From NCBI GenBank assembly GCA_963921335.3, contig CAWUFC020000001.1, positions 310,001 through 374,000 on the forward strand: a stretch of DNA of 64,000 bases, read 5' to 3'. This DNA comes from CAWUFC02 sp963921335 (GTDB taxonomy: Bacteria; Pseudomonadota; Gammaproteobacteria; Pseudomonadales; Halieaceae). Numbering within the stretch: position 1 is the stretch's first letter; the number at the start of each line of letters is the position of its first letter. A model generated the notes under the pieces. It searched no databases. It saw only the letters and a program-made list of their open reading frames with translations, and was not told where the DNA came from. A program made the position numbers and the translations under genes. Shown in pieces: positions 36,727 to 46,065 of the stretch.

Positions 36727-36887
36727 TTACCGTAATACCCAATCAATAAAATTCCGGTCGGTGACCTCGGCGGCCCCGTTATTCCGCCCCTGGGCACCAT
36801 TACCGTAATACCCAATCAATAAAATTCCGGTCGGTGACCTCGGCGGCCCCACCTCGCCGGCCGCGTTATTCCGCCCCTGGGCACCAT
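36708..36887 (+). repeat. Direct repeats of the tRNA-Phe 3' end
   Basis: The tRNA 3' terminal 20-mer attccgcccctgggcaccat occurs at 36708, 36781 and 36868. The first two are each followed by the same trailer (taccgtaatacccaatcaat ... cggcggcccc), giving 73-bp repeats; the second has about 14 extra bases before the third. The third ends exactly beside the stop codon of the DUF2891 gene. No gene lies in 36727-36886. Repeats of a tRNA 3' end can mark old integration sites or slippage. Confidence 0.88.
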
Positions 36888-37954
36888 CATTTAGCCAACA
36901 CATTCCCGCTCAAAAGGTAGGTAGCAAAGCTCGCTAGCCAGTGACCACCTGCGTAATGGTCGCCTGTCACCGAGGCGAGGCCGGCTTTTCGATGCAATTC
37001 GGCCGCAGTCTTTAGTGCAGTAACGCGAGGGTCTCCTTTAGGCAAGGCACTTGCTATACCTTCCAGAGCCCAGGCCCGCGACAGGTTCAGACCATCCAGA
37101 TGGACCAGCTTGCCGTCGCTGGGATCAAGCACAACACCCACGGCTAACCAGTCTGACGCCCCATTGGCGGGAATAACTGGCAGGAAATCATCAAGCCATT
37201 TCGCGAACTCATCAGCGGGCAATACTCGCCTGATTAGATCAGCTTCCATGAGGCACGGTGAAAAGAAGTCCTCGCCAGAGGGTTCATATCCCAAGGGGCA
37301 CTCCTCGTCCTCAAGGTAAAACTCACGTACCTTGCTGAGGAGCATCGCTTCAAACTCGTTATCCTCTGCGACACGAGCTGCATCAAGCATCAAACCAAAT
37401 GCGAAAGCGGTCTGGGAATGGGTGCCGCTCCTGATCGGATAAGTCAGTTTGGGTAGCCAGCTCATAGTCTGATCGCGCAGCAGGCGTTCAAGCGGTACCA
37501 AAGTCTCCAACCACTGCCGCGCCAACGGATCGTCCCACTGACGCAGTTCAGAAGTCAGCTGGAAGAACCAGGCACGGCCATAAGGCCTCTCAAAACCCGC
37601 TCGACCCTCGGCGCTGAAATAGGCCAACTCTCCAGAGAGGTTCTCTCTGGTAAAACTCTGACTGAGCTTCTCCACAATTTTTTGCCTGCGCTCAGGCAGA
37701 GCTCCGCTACTGAGCATTCGAACCAGTAACCAGTGACCATGCACAGAAGAGTGCCAGTCGAAGCAACCATAAAAGGCGGGATACAACTGATGAGGCTGAC
37801 CGACCTGATCCGGGCCGGTCATATGATGGAGAATATTGTTGGGATACTCCTGATGCACACAGGCCAGAGCAAGATCGGCGAAACGCTCATAGTAGTCCTG
37901 CGCAGCAACAGGGCCGGTCAGCAACACCAGCAATACAACGCTAGCTCGCATCAT
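36887..37954 (-). CDS. DUF2891 family exported protein
   Basis: 355 residues with a signal peptide (MMRASVVLLVLLTGPVAAQ). YPNNILHHM, HPAFYGCFDWHSSVHGHW-type wording (here YPAFYGCFDWHSSVHGHW) and GRAWFFQL are DUF2891 hallmarks. The helical fold resembles alpha/alpha-barrel enzymes, but the function is unknown. Overlaps the DUF1653 gene by 14 bases; its stop abuts the tRNA-end repeat. Confidence 0.84.
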   Translation of the reverse strand: MMRASVVLLVLLTGPVAAQDYYERFADLALACVHQEYPNNILHHMTGPDQVGQPHQLYPAFYGCFDWHSSVHGHWLLVRMLSSGALPERRQKIVEKLSQSFTRENLSGELAYFSAEGRAGFERPYGRAWFFQLTSELRQWDDPLARQWLETLVPLERLLRDQTMSWLPKLTYPIRSGTHSQTAFAFGLMLDAARVAEDNEFEAMLLSKVREFYLEDEECPLGYEPSGEDFFSPCLMEADLIRRVLPADEFAKWLDDFLPVIPANGASDWLAVGVVLDPSDGKLVHLDGLNLSRAWALEGIASALPKGDPRVTALKTAAELHRKAGLASVTGDHYAGGHWLASFATYLLSGNVLAK

Positions 37955-38168
37955 CTATCCTGCTGAATCTAGGAACGGTTTGGCCGTCTACCTCAACAGT
38001 CTCAATGAACATAGCGAGCGGCCTCGCCCATAGTCGCCCCTCACCGTAAAGAGGTCGATAGATCACGAGCTCTTCTTCGGTTTCGCTGTGTATCGCCAAT
38101 TCAAGCACCTGGTACTCACCACCCTTGTAGTGACGATAAAGTCCCGCTTCTGGTTTAGTTTCAGGCAT
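37941..38168 (-). CDS. DUF1653 domain-containing protein
   Basis: 75 residues: GLYRHYKGGEYQVLELAIHSETEEELVIYRPLYG.. is the DUF1653 signature, a small beta domain of unknown function. It lies 5 bases after the NhaP-type gene and overlaps the DUF2891 gene, so all three are probably co-transcribed. Confidence 0.88.
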   Translation of the reverse strand: MPETKPEAGLYRHYKGGEYQVLELAIHSETEEELVIYRPLYGEGRLWARPLAMFIETVEVDGQTVPRFSRIDDAS

Positions 38169-38173
38169 AAGTG

Positions 38174-40654
38174 TCAGTGGCTTCTGGTGGAATCTACTGC
38201 TTCTACAGACAAGAGGATATCAGGTTTATCTCGACAGATTTTCTCCCAGTCATCCCGGTGTAACTCGTACAGCGTACACGGCGTCTGGGCAGTCACAGTG
38301 GCGTTGCGCGATGTGTTATGTAAGAGCGCAGCTTCACCTAGCACATCGCCCGCATAAAGATGGCCGATAATCCCTTCCTCTGCCTTTCGTTCTACTTTGG
38401 CTACGCCTCGAGCCACCATGAACAATGAGCCCCCATGCGCCCCTTCTTCGATAATGATGTCCTCTTTAGGAAAACTGCGTTGGCGCAGTGAACTGGCCAG
38501 GTAGGCAAATGCACTCGGCTCCAGGCCAGCAAACATCGGCACTTTGCTAAGCAACTCCTCAGGCCTGACCTCCAGGAAACGGCTAAGATCTTCGTGAAGC
38601 AGCAAGCGTAATCGGTGCTCATGCTCCCGCAATAAAGGCTCGGTGATACCTTCCGGCAAAATGCCAAGATCACTCACTCTCGCGAGAGCGCCCTGCTCGC
38701 TGATGATCATTAAACGCTCACCCAGTTTTTCCTGAGCGGCTTCCACAAACTCGGGATAGAGCGCGCCAATGTCAGACAGTTCCTGCTCGATCTTGCTGGA
38801 CACGTTGGTGTAACAGCTGCACACCCTCTCTAATACTTCTTTCTCTTCAGCCAGGTCTTCCGTCATCTCATCCAGATTCTTCAGCACACTGTTGCTTGCC
38901 CGCAAGCGAGCCCAGGAGATCTGGTAGTCCCGCATCATGTGCATGCGCTGTTCATGTTCGGCCCACTGCCGCATTCCGGGCACTACCGCCAGTAAATGGA
39001 TACAGGACTGAACCAGCCTGTCATAGCTGCTAACGCCGTAATCACCACATGGAAGATGGCCATAGTGCTTACATCCTTCATATTGCCGACTGACGTTATA
39101 GTTCAGTTCGAGATAAGCCGCCTCGCCCACCAGACCGCGCCGAAAAAGCTCCTGATAACGGCTCTTTTCCCGGGTTATTGCGCGCATCGAAAGAATTCTC
39201 ACGGCCTCGTCATTAGTCAGATCACGAGTCATTATGTTGAGTTCTTCACGCAGCGCGGCTATGGATTCGCTCGATTCAGACCGCAGCCGTGCCGCCACTC
39301 GTTCAGAGAAAAACCCACCAGTCTGCAGCCGATCAAGACTGGCCAGACTGTCCTCCTTGGCATGCAATGCCCCTTCCTTCTGCGCCAGGGAATCGTAGAA
39401 ATCTGGCTTATTCAGGCCAAGCCAGTTTACCAGCCACTCGATACTGAGGCCCTGGAACAATAGAGTAAAAAGAACCGCACCCATAACGAGAGCAATAAGC
39501 GTCTGTTTATGCTCAAACTCTGGCAGCGCAAGCACAATGGCAAGCGCGATGGCGCCACGCAGGCCACCCCAGTACATCACCAATTGATAGGAACGACTGA
39601 CAGGCTCGCAGCTACCAAATCTCGGCAGCTGTGGCACCAGCCCGAAGATCACCGCTGCCCTCGAGATCAACATGGCGACAGCCACCCAGAGAATAAGAGT
39701 GATGTTGTCCCACAGATGGACCAGATCCATTTGCATGCCAACCATTAAGAAGATCAAGCCATTGGCCAGGTTACCCGCAAAATCCCAGAAGTTTTCCAGG
39801 TAGCTGACCGTATCTGTAGACACCTTGGTTCTGCCGTAGGCGGAACCCATGATCAATCCGGCCGCGACCACCGCCATAATGCCCGATACGTGAAGGCTGT
39901 GATCAGCAACCAGAAAGGCCAAGTAAGCCAGCACAGTGGTTAGACTGATTTCGACAACGGGCATGGTTTCAATTCTGCCCAGCAACTGGGCGCAAACAAT
40001 GGCAAACACCACCCCCAGAATAGTTCCACCCACAAAGACCAGGGCGAACTCCAGTACACCATCAACAAGTGTGTTTACGGTCACGTCACCCGACAGCGCA
40101 ATCCCGACCAATAGTCCAGCCAAGACCAGTGATGTCGCGTCATTGAACAGGCTCTCGCCTTCTACAAGCACGGTGAGTCGTTCTGGCACGCCCAGCTGCT
40201 TGAACATAGCTATAACTGCAACCGGGTCAGTCGCGCTCAAAATCGCGCCCAGCAACAAGCAGATAATGAGTTCGAAGTCAGAAACCGCAAAGATAATACC
40301 GCCGATCAGGCCCGTAGATATGATCAGACCAGGCACAGCGAGAGCCAGCACCGGTAACAGATTACTCTGCAATTCCCGTGCATCCAGATGGTAGGCAGAC
40401 TCAAAAATCAGTGTCGGCACGAACACAAAGAGCACCAACTCAGGCGTGAGCTGGAAGTCGGTCATCATGGTCAGATAACCGGAGTATTGAGAGATCTCGC
40501 GCAAACCAATCCCAACCAGAACCAGGGCGATGGTATAGGGCAGGCGAGGAAAGCGATGGCTTAGCAGTGCAGTCAAACTCGCTACTAGCACCAGCAGCAT
40601 TAGACCCATCACCTGATCGCCTAACAGCGAAACCTGTTGTGCAGGCTCATCCAT
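38174..40654 (-). CDS. NhaP-type Na+/H+ antiporter (CPA1) with C-terminal cNMP-binding domain
   Basis: 826 residues. About 12 TM helices in the first 410 residues; GAILSATDPVAVIAMFK and EGESLFNDATSLVLAGLL are the CPA1 ion-binding motifs, and YWGGLRGAIALAIVLALP is the late conserved helix. A long helical cytoplasmic part follows, then a cyclic-nucleotide-binding barrel around 700-815 (GDVLGEAALLHNTSRNATVTA). Expected to exchange Na+ or K+ for H+ with gating by a nucleotide. The architecture resembles SOS1/sperm-NHE-like proteins. Confidence 0.9.
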   Translation of the reverse strand: MDEPAQQVSLLGDQVMGLMLLVLVASLTALLSHRFPRLPYTIALVLVGIGLREISQYSGYLTMMTDFQLTPELVLFVFVPTLIFESAYHLDARELQSNLLPVLALAVPGLIISTGLIGGIIFAVSDFELIICLLLGAILSATDPVAVIAMFKQLGVPERLTVLVEGESLFNDATSLVLAGLLVGIALSGDVTVNTLVDGVLEFALVFVGGTILGVVFAIVCAQLLGRIETMPVVEISLTTVLAYLAFLVADHSLHVSGIMAVVAAGLIMGSAYGRTKVSTDTVSYLENFWDFAGNLANGLIFLMVGMQMDLVHLWDNITLILWVAVAMLISRAAVIFGLVPQLPRFGSCEPVSRSYQLVMYWGGLRGAIALAIVLALPEFEHKQTLIALVMGAVLFTLLFQGLSIEWLVNWLGLNKPDFYDSLAQKEGALHAKEDSLASLDRLQTGGFFSERVAARLRSESSESIAALREELNIMTRDLTNDEAVRILSMRAITREKSRYQELFRRGLVGEAAYLELNYNVSRQYEGCKHYGHLPCGDYGVSSYDRLVQSCIHLLAVVPGMRQWAEHEQRMHMMRDYQISWARLRASNSVLKNLDEMTEDLAEEKEVLERVCSCYTNVSSKIEQELSDIGALYPEFVEAAQEKLGERLMIISEQGALARVSDLGILPEGITEPLLREHEHRLRLLLHEDLSRFLEVRPEELLSKVPMFAGLEPSAFAYLASSLRQRSFPKEDIIIEEGAHGGSLFMVARGVAKVERKAEEGIIGHLYAGDVLGEAALLHNTSRNATVTAQTPCTLYELHRDDWEKICRDKPDILLSVEAVDSTRSH

Positions 40655-40695
40655 GCTTTAAGTATGGCAGCTAAAAGGTATCGCGTGCGCCGAAA

Positions 40696-42882
40696 TCAGT
40701 CAGAAATAGTGATTTCTGCATCACCAGAAATATCTAGCAGGCGCCCAATTTCAGCTGCGTGAGCGTAGGCATCCTGGTGCAGTCGGCTTATAAGCTGGGC
40801 GGCGTCATCGGGGTGAACGGCTATCAGCAAACCACCGCTGGTTTGCGGGTCCAAGAACGGGTAGTGGTCTCTGCTGAACTCTTGCGACGATTTTGGCAGA
40901 GTCTTGCTGACCAACTCCAGGTTGCCGGGTAACAACGTACTCTTTATGCCTTGCTGATTGAGCTCCTCAACACCGGGCAGCAAGGGTACTTGCCTAGACT
41001 GTAAATTCACCCGCAAGTTCTGGCCCTCAATCATCTCCAGTAAATGCCCCAATAAGCCAAACCCAGTGACATCCGTCATTGCGTGAACGCGAAAGTCTTT
41101 TGCAAGATCGGCGGCCTTGCGATTGCTGAGCAACATGTTGTTGATGGCTTCATTGATCCACTCGCCTCTACAAAGAGCCTGCTGATGAGCCGCCAGCAAG
41201 ATACCGCTACCCAGCGCCTTGGTGAGTACCAGTGCATCACCAGCCACCGCACCTTGCTTACGGAGCGGTTTCCGTTCGCAACGCCCATTGACCGTGAAAC
41301 CGAGCATCAGCTCAGGGGCTTCCAGCGTATGCCCCCCACTCAAATGTGCTCCCTCGATAGCCAGCTCATGACACGCACCTGCCAGTAGCTGATACAAGTC
41401 AGACTCCTGCAGGTGCTGTGAGGCATAGGGCAGCGCCACCTGAGCCAGCATGGACTCTACTTTTCCACCCATCGCGTGTATGTCACTGAAAGCATGCAGG
41501 GCGGTGATTCGTCCCGTCAGCCATGGATCATCAATAAACTGCCGCAGTACATCTACCGTCTGAAACAGTTTGCCGGGGTTTGGCACTTCCAACTCCACGG
41601 CATCATCTGCCAGCGCCTCTGCTTGCACCGCAGCCGGATAAGAAGAACTGATCCGCTGCAACACCCGACGCAACGCAACGCCGGGCAGCTTCGCACCACA
41701 GCCACCGCAGTGCATTTCCATAGCAGGACCGGGCTCTATCGGCATGGCAGGTAGCAGCTGATCGAATGACTCCATAAACTTGCGATCAATGTGATTCTTC
41801 CAACGCCACACCCAGCGGCCTCTGACCCTGAAGGGACCTCGCTCAGCAAGCGCATATTGATCGCCCATAGACAGTAGCGACAAAAACCGTTTCTGGGGCC
41901 TGAATGGTCGCAAGGTTTCCGAAAGACACGCTGCACGCAGATTTGAGGCCAGCGTTGGTGCCTGCCTGACCGCATAAACCCCGGCCTTAGGACTGGGATT
42001 AGAATCCTGGCTGGCTATATCGCCAGCTGCAAAAATATTGCCGTATCCAATTGACTGCAGGGTATCGCGCACACGGATAAAACCTGAATCGTCCAGAGCC
42101 AGGCCCGTGTCTTTCAGCCATGCCGGTGCGGCTGCCTGAGTACACCAGAAGACTTCGTCAAAGTTTCGCGCCCCCTCGCCATCAAAACGAAGCTGCCCGC
42201 CTGTCACTGCAGTCACTGGTTGCTGTTCGAGCACCTCAATACCAGCCCGCTGGCAATACCGGTACGCCGCCCTACGCGTTGCACGCGAATAGCCAGCGAG
42301 TAATTCGCTACCGCAAACCAGGCTCAGTGAGACGCTGGCCTCACGAAAATGGTGGGCCATAGCAAGAATCAGCTCCACGCTGCCAGCACCGCCACCGACG
42401 ACTGCAAGCTTCAAAGCCTCGTTAGCTTGTGCGCCAACGCGGGTCAGCACCTGTTCCCAGCGCTCCTGAAAACTGGCTATCGGCTTGACGGTCACAGCAT
42501 GCTCAGTTGCTCCCGGAACACTGGATGTACCCGGCTGCGAGCCAATATCGATCGACAACAGGTCGAAGTCCAAAGGCGCTCTATCCCGCAAGAACAGACA
42601 CTGTTTGGCTACATCAAGACCTAAGGCCTCCGCGCGAATAAATCGAACACCGAGACGAGCACAATACCGCCGCAAATCAAGGAATGCTTGCGACTTTTCG
42701 TAATGCCCAGCAATCAGCCCAGGCAGCATGCCAGAATAAGGCGTTTCCTCGCCCATGCTAACCAGCGTAATTCGTGCCTTGCCAGGCGGCTTCATAGCCA
42801 GCATTCGCAGAGCGAGTGCATGGGCATGGCCGCCGCCCAGCAGAACCAGCTCCTGATCGTAGGCCGGCCGGGTGGACATCAT
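40696..42882 (-). CDS. selD: Fusion of NDH-II-like FAD/NAD oxidoreductase and selenide, water dikinase SelD
   Basis: 728 residues. Residues 1-370 are a pyridine-nucleotide-disulfide-type oxidoreductase (FAD motif LLGGGHAHALAL at 14-25; second nucleotide motif VVGGGAGSVE; FAAGDIA near 284). Residues 385-728 are SelD: HCGGCGAK aligns with the catalytic loop, placing Cys395 and Lys398 at the conserved positions, followed by SGGHTLEAPEL and TDVTGFGLLGH. It makes selenophosphate from selenide and ATP; the oxidoreductase half may supply reduced selenium (inference). Overlaps selU by 4 bases. Confidence 0.92.
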   Translation of the reverse strand: MMSTRPAYDQELVLLGGGHAHALALRMLAMKPPGKARITLVSMGEETPYSGMLPGLIAGHYEKSQAFLDLRRYCARLGVRFIRAEALGLDVAKQCLFLRDRAPLDFDLLSIDIGSQPGTSSVPGATEHAVTVKPIASFQERWEQVLTRVGAQANEALKLAVVGGGAGSVELILAMAHHFREASVSLSLVCGSELLAGYSRATRRAAYRYCQRAGIEVLEQQPVTAVTGGQLRFDGEGARNFDEVFWCTQAAAPAWLKDTGLALDDSGFIRVRDTLQSIGYGNIFAAGDIASQDSNPSPKAGVYAVRQAPTLASNLRAACLSETLRPFRPQKRFLSLLSMGDQYALAERGPFRVRGRWVWRWKNHIDRKFMESFDQLLPAMPIEPGPAMEMHCGGCGAKLPGVALRRVLQRISSSYPAAVQAEALADDAVELEVPNPGKLFQTVDVLRQFIDDPWLTGRITALHAFSDIHAMGGKVESMLAQVALPYASQHLQESDLYQLLAGACHELAIEGAHLSGGHTLEAPELMLGFTVNGRCERKPLRKQGAVAGDALVLTKALGSGILLAAHQQALCRGEWINEAINNMLLSNRKAADLAKDFRVHAMTDVTGFGLLGHLLEMIEGQNLRVNLQSRQVPLLPGVEELNQQGIKSTLLPGNLELVSKTLPKSSQEFSRDHYPFLDPQTSGGLLIAVHPDDAAQLISRLHQDAYAHAAEIGRLLDISGDAEITISD

Positions 42883-43973
42883 GATGCCTGTTCCATGGCG
42901 AGCTTCTCGGTTAAGTCGGCGCGCGAAAATTGTCCAAGCACGTTGCCTTCACGCCGGGATAGCTGATAGTCATACATGGGGTCGTAATACTGTGACAGTA
43001 GGGTCGAGATCCATTCGCGATGCGATGAAACGTCACCACGCGCGAGTTGCTCAGCGAACGCGTTTTCAATTTGCTCATCTATTTGTTGATACAAAAGACC
43101 ACCGAGACGTTTCCTGATTTTGAGAAGAGATTCACGCAGATGTTTTTCGTGATGACAGATCGCCTCAGCAGCGTATTGCGCAGCATATCGTTGACCCAGG
43201 TCGACTACATAATCCTCAAGGACAACGTCCACCCTGCTTTCCAGACTCTCTTCAACGATATACATCGGTGCAGATTGCATGTCGATACGCAGATTGTCCG
43301 GCAGAGACAGTCGACCAATCAGCCTGCCTTCATCTTCAAGGTAAAGACGCTCATGGCCAAGCTGAAGTTGCTTCAGCAATCCTATGCTTATGGCATTCTC
43401 AAAATCGATCTGCGAAGGCTGCGGTATCAACAAATGACCAAAGCTGGAACCACGATGATGCGCCAGGCCTTCGAGGTCGAGAGTATTAGCCAGTGACTGA
43501 ATCACCCGGGTTTTACCGGTGCCAGTACGACCGGAAACCAAAACGAGATCAACGCTTTCCAGGGAGTTATCCAGCGCCTCAATCAGGTAGCTACGCATCG
43601 CCTTGTAGCCGCCCGACACCAGCGGGTAATCAATGCCCTCCTCGCGCAACCAGTGCTGCACTGTCTGGGAGCGAAGGCCACCTCTAAAACAGTAGAGATA
43701 TCCTTCACTATTCTCTAGGGCGAAGCGGCTCCAGGCCTCTAATCGTTGTCGCTTTAGTTCTCCTGAAACCAGCTTGTGACCCAGCGCAATCGCCGCCGCC
43801 TGACCCTCGGATTTATAGATAAGTCCGATCTGATGACGCTCTTCATCAGTCATCAAGGGCACGTTGATAGCACCGGGAAAAGCGCCCCGGGCAAACTCTA
43901 CCGGCGCACGGGTGTCGAGCAGAGGCAGGTCACCAACAAATATTCGATGGTAGTCAGAAGTATCGCTTCGCAA
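42879..43973 (-). CDS. mnmH: tRNA 2-selenouridine synthase SelU/MnmH
   Basis: 364 residues. N-terminal rhodanese domain with catalytic Cys in YCFRGGLRSQ, and a P-loop domain with Walker A SGRTGTGKTRVI. It replaces sulfur by selenium in mnm5s2U34 of tRNAs using selenophosphate from the neighbouring SelD. No selA or selB is in the window, so locally the selenium pathway points to tRNA modification. Confidence 0.94.
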   Translation of the reverse strand: MRSDTSDYHRIFVGDLPLLDTRAPVEFARGAFPGAINVPLMTDEERHQIGLIYKSEGQAAAIALGHKLVSGELKRQRLEAWSRFALENSEGYLYCFRGGLRSQTVQHWLREEGIDYPLVSGGYKAMRSYLIEALDNSLESVDLVLVSGRTGTGKTRVIQSLANTLDLEGLAHHRGSSFGHLLIPQPSQIDFENAISIGLLKQLQLGHERLYLEDEGRLIGRLSLPDNLRIDMQSAPMYIVEESLESRVDVVLEDYVVDLGQRYAAQYAAEAICHHEKHLRESLLKIRKRLGGLLYQQIDEQIENAFAEQLARGDVSSHREWISTLLSQYYDPMYDYQLSRREGNVLGQFSRADLTEKLAMEQAS

Positions 43974-43990
43974 AATTCACAGCCCGACGG

Positions 43991-45976
43991 CTAGTGGTCA
44001 CAGGGATGATTGGAACAACCCTGATCGCGAGCGTCAATGGCACTGCCATAATCCTTGCCTACTAACACCTGTTGAACATCTGCCGAGATAAACAGATCGA
44101 CAAGCTCGTTATCCAGCTTACCCGCAGCGGCTTCATCTTTGAGGATGCGATAAGCGACTTCTTGAGGTACAGCCGACTTGTAAGGGCGATCCGAAGCAGT
44201 GAGCGCATCGTAGATGTCACAAATCGCCATCATCTTAGAGCCAACCGGTATATCTGCGGCGGAGATGCCATTGGGGTAGCCAGTTCCATCGAGCTTCTCA
44301 TGATGCGACTCTGCCAGTTCTGGAATTCGGGCTAGCTCGGAGGTCCATGGAATCAGGCGAAGAAAATTGGCGGTGTGCACGACATGCGATTCAATCTCCG
44401 CACGCTCAGCCAGGGTAAGACTTCCTTTGCGAATCGAAAGGCTGTCGAACTCAAAGCCATCTATCAGTGTTACCCGTCGACCACAGTCATCCTCAAACGG
44501 GTACTGGTGAATTTCTTTCAGATGCTCAAAATCACCATCGTCTAGCAAGGTTGGCTCATTGGCATGTTCAACTGCCAGCAAATAGGTTTCCAGTCTGGCG
44601 ACTTCCTGCTTGAGTGCTTCTTCCTGCGCGGCAACCGTAGCTGCGTCTGCACCGCTCCGCCACAACTGAATCAGCTGTTCGCCGGTCTCCCGACGCAGTC
44701 GTTCCTGGGCCAGGCGAATGCGGTATCGGATGATGTCGTATTGCTTGTCCGGTAGTTTTTTCGACTTAACCAGCACATGTTCCCGAACGCCCACCTTGCC
44801 GAAATCATGCAGTAAGGCGGCATAGCGCAGCTCCAGAATCTCTTCCTCACTGAAACGAATATTCCGGTAGGTTGGCAAGCCGGCTTGAGGCAATACCTGC
44901 GCCAGTTGTGTGGTCAGATCTGCAACACGGAACGAATGACCGCTGGTGGTGGGATCTCGCTGTTCGATCGCCGCAACCGCTGCCTGCACAAAACCGCTGA
45001 ACAGGTTGTTGATGCTATCGAGCAACAGATTATTCTCGAGAGCAATCGCGGATTGCCCCGCCAGAGCCCGCAACAGGCGAACCTGCGCCTGGTGAAACGG
45101 CAGGGTCTGCCTTAGTGCGGTCTCGGGATCTGCGATACAACGTTCACGCTCGGTTTTACGGTTGATAAACTGGAGCACGCCGATCACTTCCTCGCGGTAG
45201 TTCTTCATCGGAACCACCAACATGGATACGGTGCGGTAACCCATCGCCTTGTCGAACGCCGGGTTAAAACTGTACGGCTCCTCGTCGGCAATACTGTAGG
45301 CGTCAGGGATATTGAGTTCGTGACCCGTCACCGCCGAATAACCCACCATAGACGCGCGATCCATATCGAGTCGCTGTTCTTCAAAGTCTAGATCCAGCGA
45401 ATCATTCAGTGTCAGCTTGAAAGCCAGTTTGGGGGCATGGTCTTCAGATCGTTCCACAAGGTACAGAGAGGCTGCGTCACAGCAAGCCAGGTTCTGGGCT
45501 TCCTGAAGTATGTGCTGTAACAGGGCATCAAGGTTTTTTTCAGCCGATAGTGCGATACCTATATCCGCCAGCAACTCCAGGTTTCGCTCGGTAAATTGCA
45601 AATTCGCCTGTAACTCACGATTCTCCCGTGCGAGTAGCCAGCGCTTCAGGGCCAGATGAACCACCCGCATTTTGTCTGGCACTGAAAGATCATTCCCAAG
45701 AACCAGATCAGATTCGCCGTCGACAGATTTTTCCGTAAAGATTAGCTGCGCATCAGGACAATGTTCCAACAGCGCTTCCCGCCAGTTTCGAACATCGTCT
45801 AGTGCTATGACGGAAGGGTCGACTAGCAATGCCGCTATCGAGAGCCCTTTCAACTGCTCCGGGCGTGTCGCTGCCTGTGTTACTACTTTTAACTCTACCA
45901 GTGCATCCAGCAGCGGCTGGTCATCCAGCGGGTCTACATAGACCAGCTGAATTCGCTGTGAAAGGTTAGTAGTCAC
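43991..45976 (-). CDS. GAF and HD-GYP domain protein (putative c-di-GMP phosphodiesterase)
   Basis: 661 residues. 1-115 is a receiver-like domain without an evident phospho-Asp; then a short coiled coil; GAF about 135-315; HD-GYP from about 330. The HD pair is in LLHDFGKVGVREHVL (390-391) and the second half is HHEKLDGTGYPNGI (558-571). About 115 residues, including coiled coil, are inserted between these halves (about 403-518). Metal and GYP motifs are intact, so c-di-GMP hydrolysis is plausible. The C-terminal end is His/Cys containing (CSNHPCDH). Confidence 0.87.
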   Translation of the reverse strand: MTTNLSQRIQLVYVDPLDDQPLLDALVELKVVTQAATRPEQLKGLSIAALLVDPSVIALDDVRNWREALLEHCPDAQLIFTEKSVDGESDLVLGNDLSVPDKMRVVHLALKRWLLARENRELQANLQFTERNLELLADIGIALSAEKNLDALLQHILQEAQNLACCDAASLYLVERSEDHAPKLAFKLTLNDSLDLDFEEQRLDMDRASMVGYSAVTGHELNIPDAYSIADEEPYSFNPAFDKAMGYRTVSMLVVPMKNYREEVIGVLQFINRKTERERCIADPETALRQTLPFHQAQVRLLRALAGQSAIALENNLLLDSINNLFSGFVQAAVAAIEQRDPTTSGHSFRVADLTTQLAQVLPQAGLPTYRNIRFSEEEILELRYAALLHDFGKVGVREHVLVKSKKLPDKQYDIIRYRIRLAQERLRRETGEQLIQLWRSGADAATVAAQEEALKQEVARLETYLLAVEHANEPTLLDDGDFEHLKEIHQYPFEDDCGRRVTLIDGFEFDSLSIRKGSLTLAERAEIESHVVHTANFLRLIPWTSELARIPELAESHHEKLDGTGYPNGISAADIPVGSKMMAICDIYDALTASDRPYKSAVPQEVAYRILKDEAAAGKLDNELVDLFISADVQQVLVGKDYGSAIDARDQGCSNHPCDH

Positions 45977-46065
45977 CAGTTAAACCGCTCCCTCGAAGCC
46001 TCAGGGGTGCATTTAATGGCAGGGATGCTCGCTAGCGCAAGCCTGTCAGCAACAAGTGTGAACCA

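Noticed and set aside
36708..36887. Short direct repeats considered as a CRISPR array
   Set aside because: Only three units, repeats are tRNA ends, the intervening segments are copies of each other rather than unique spacers, and no cas genes are near.
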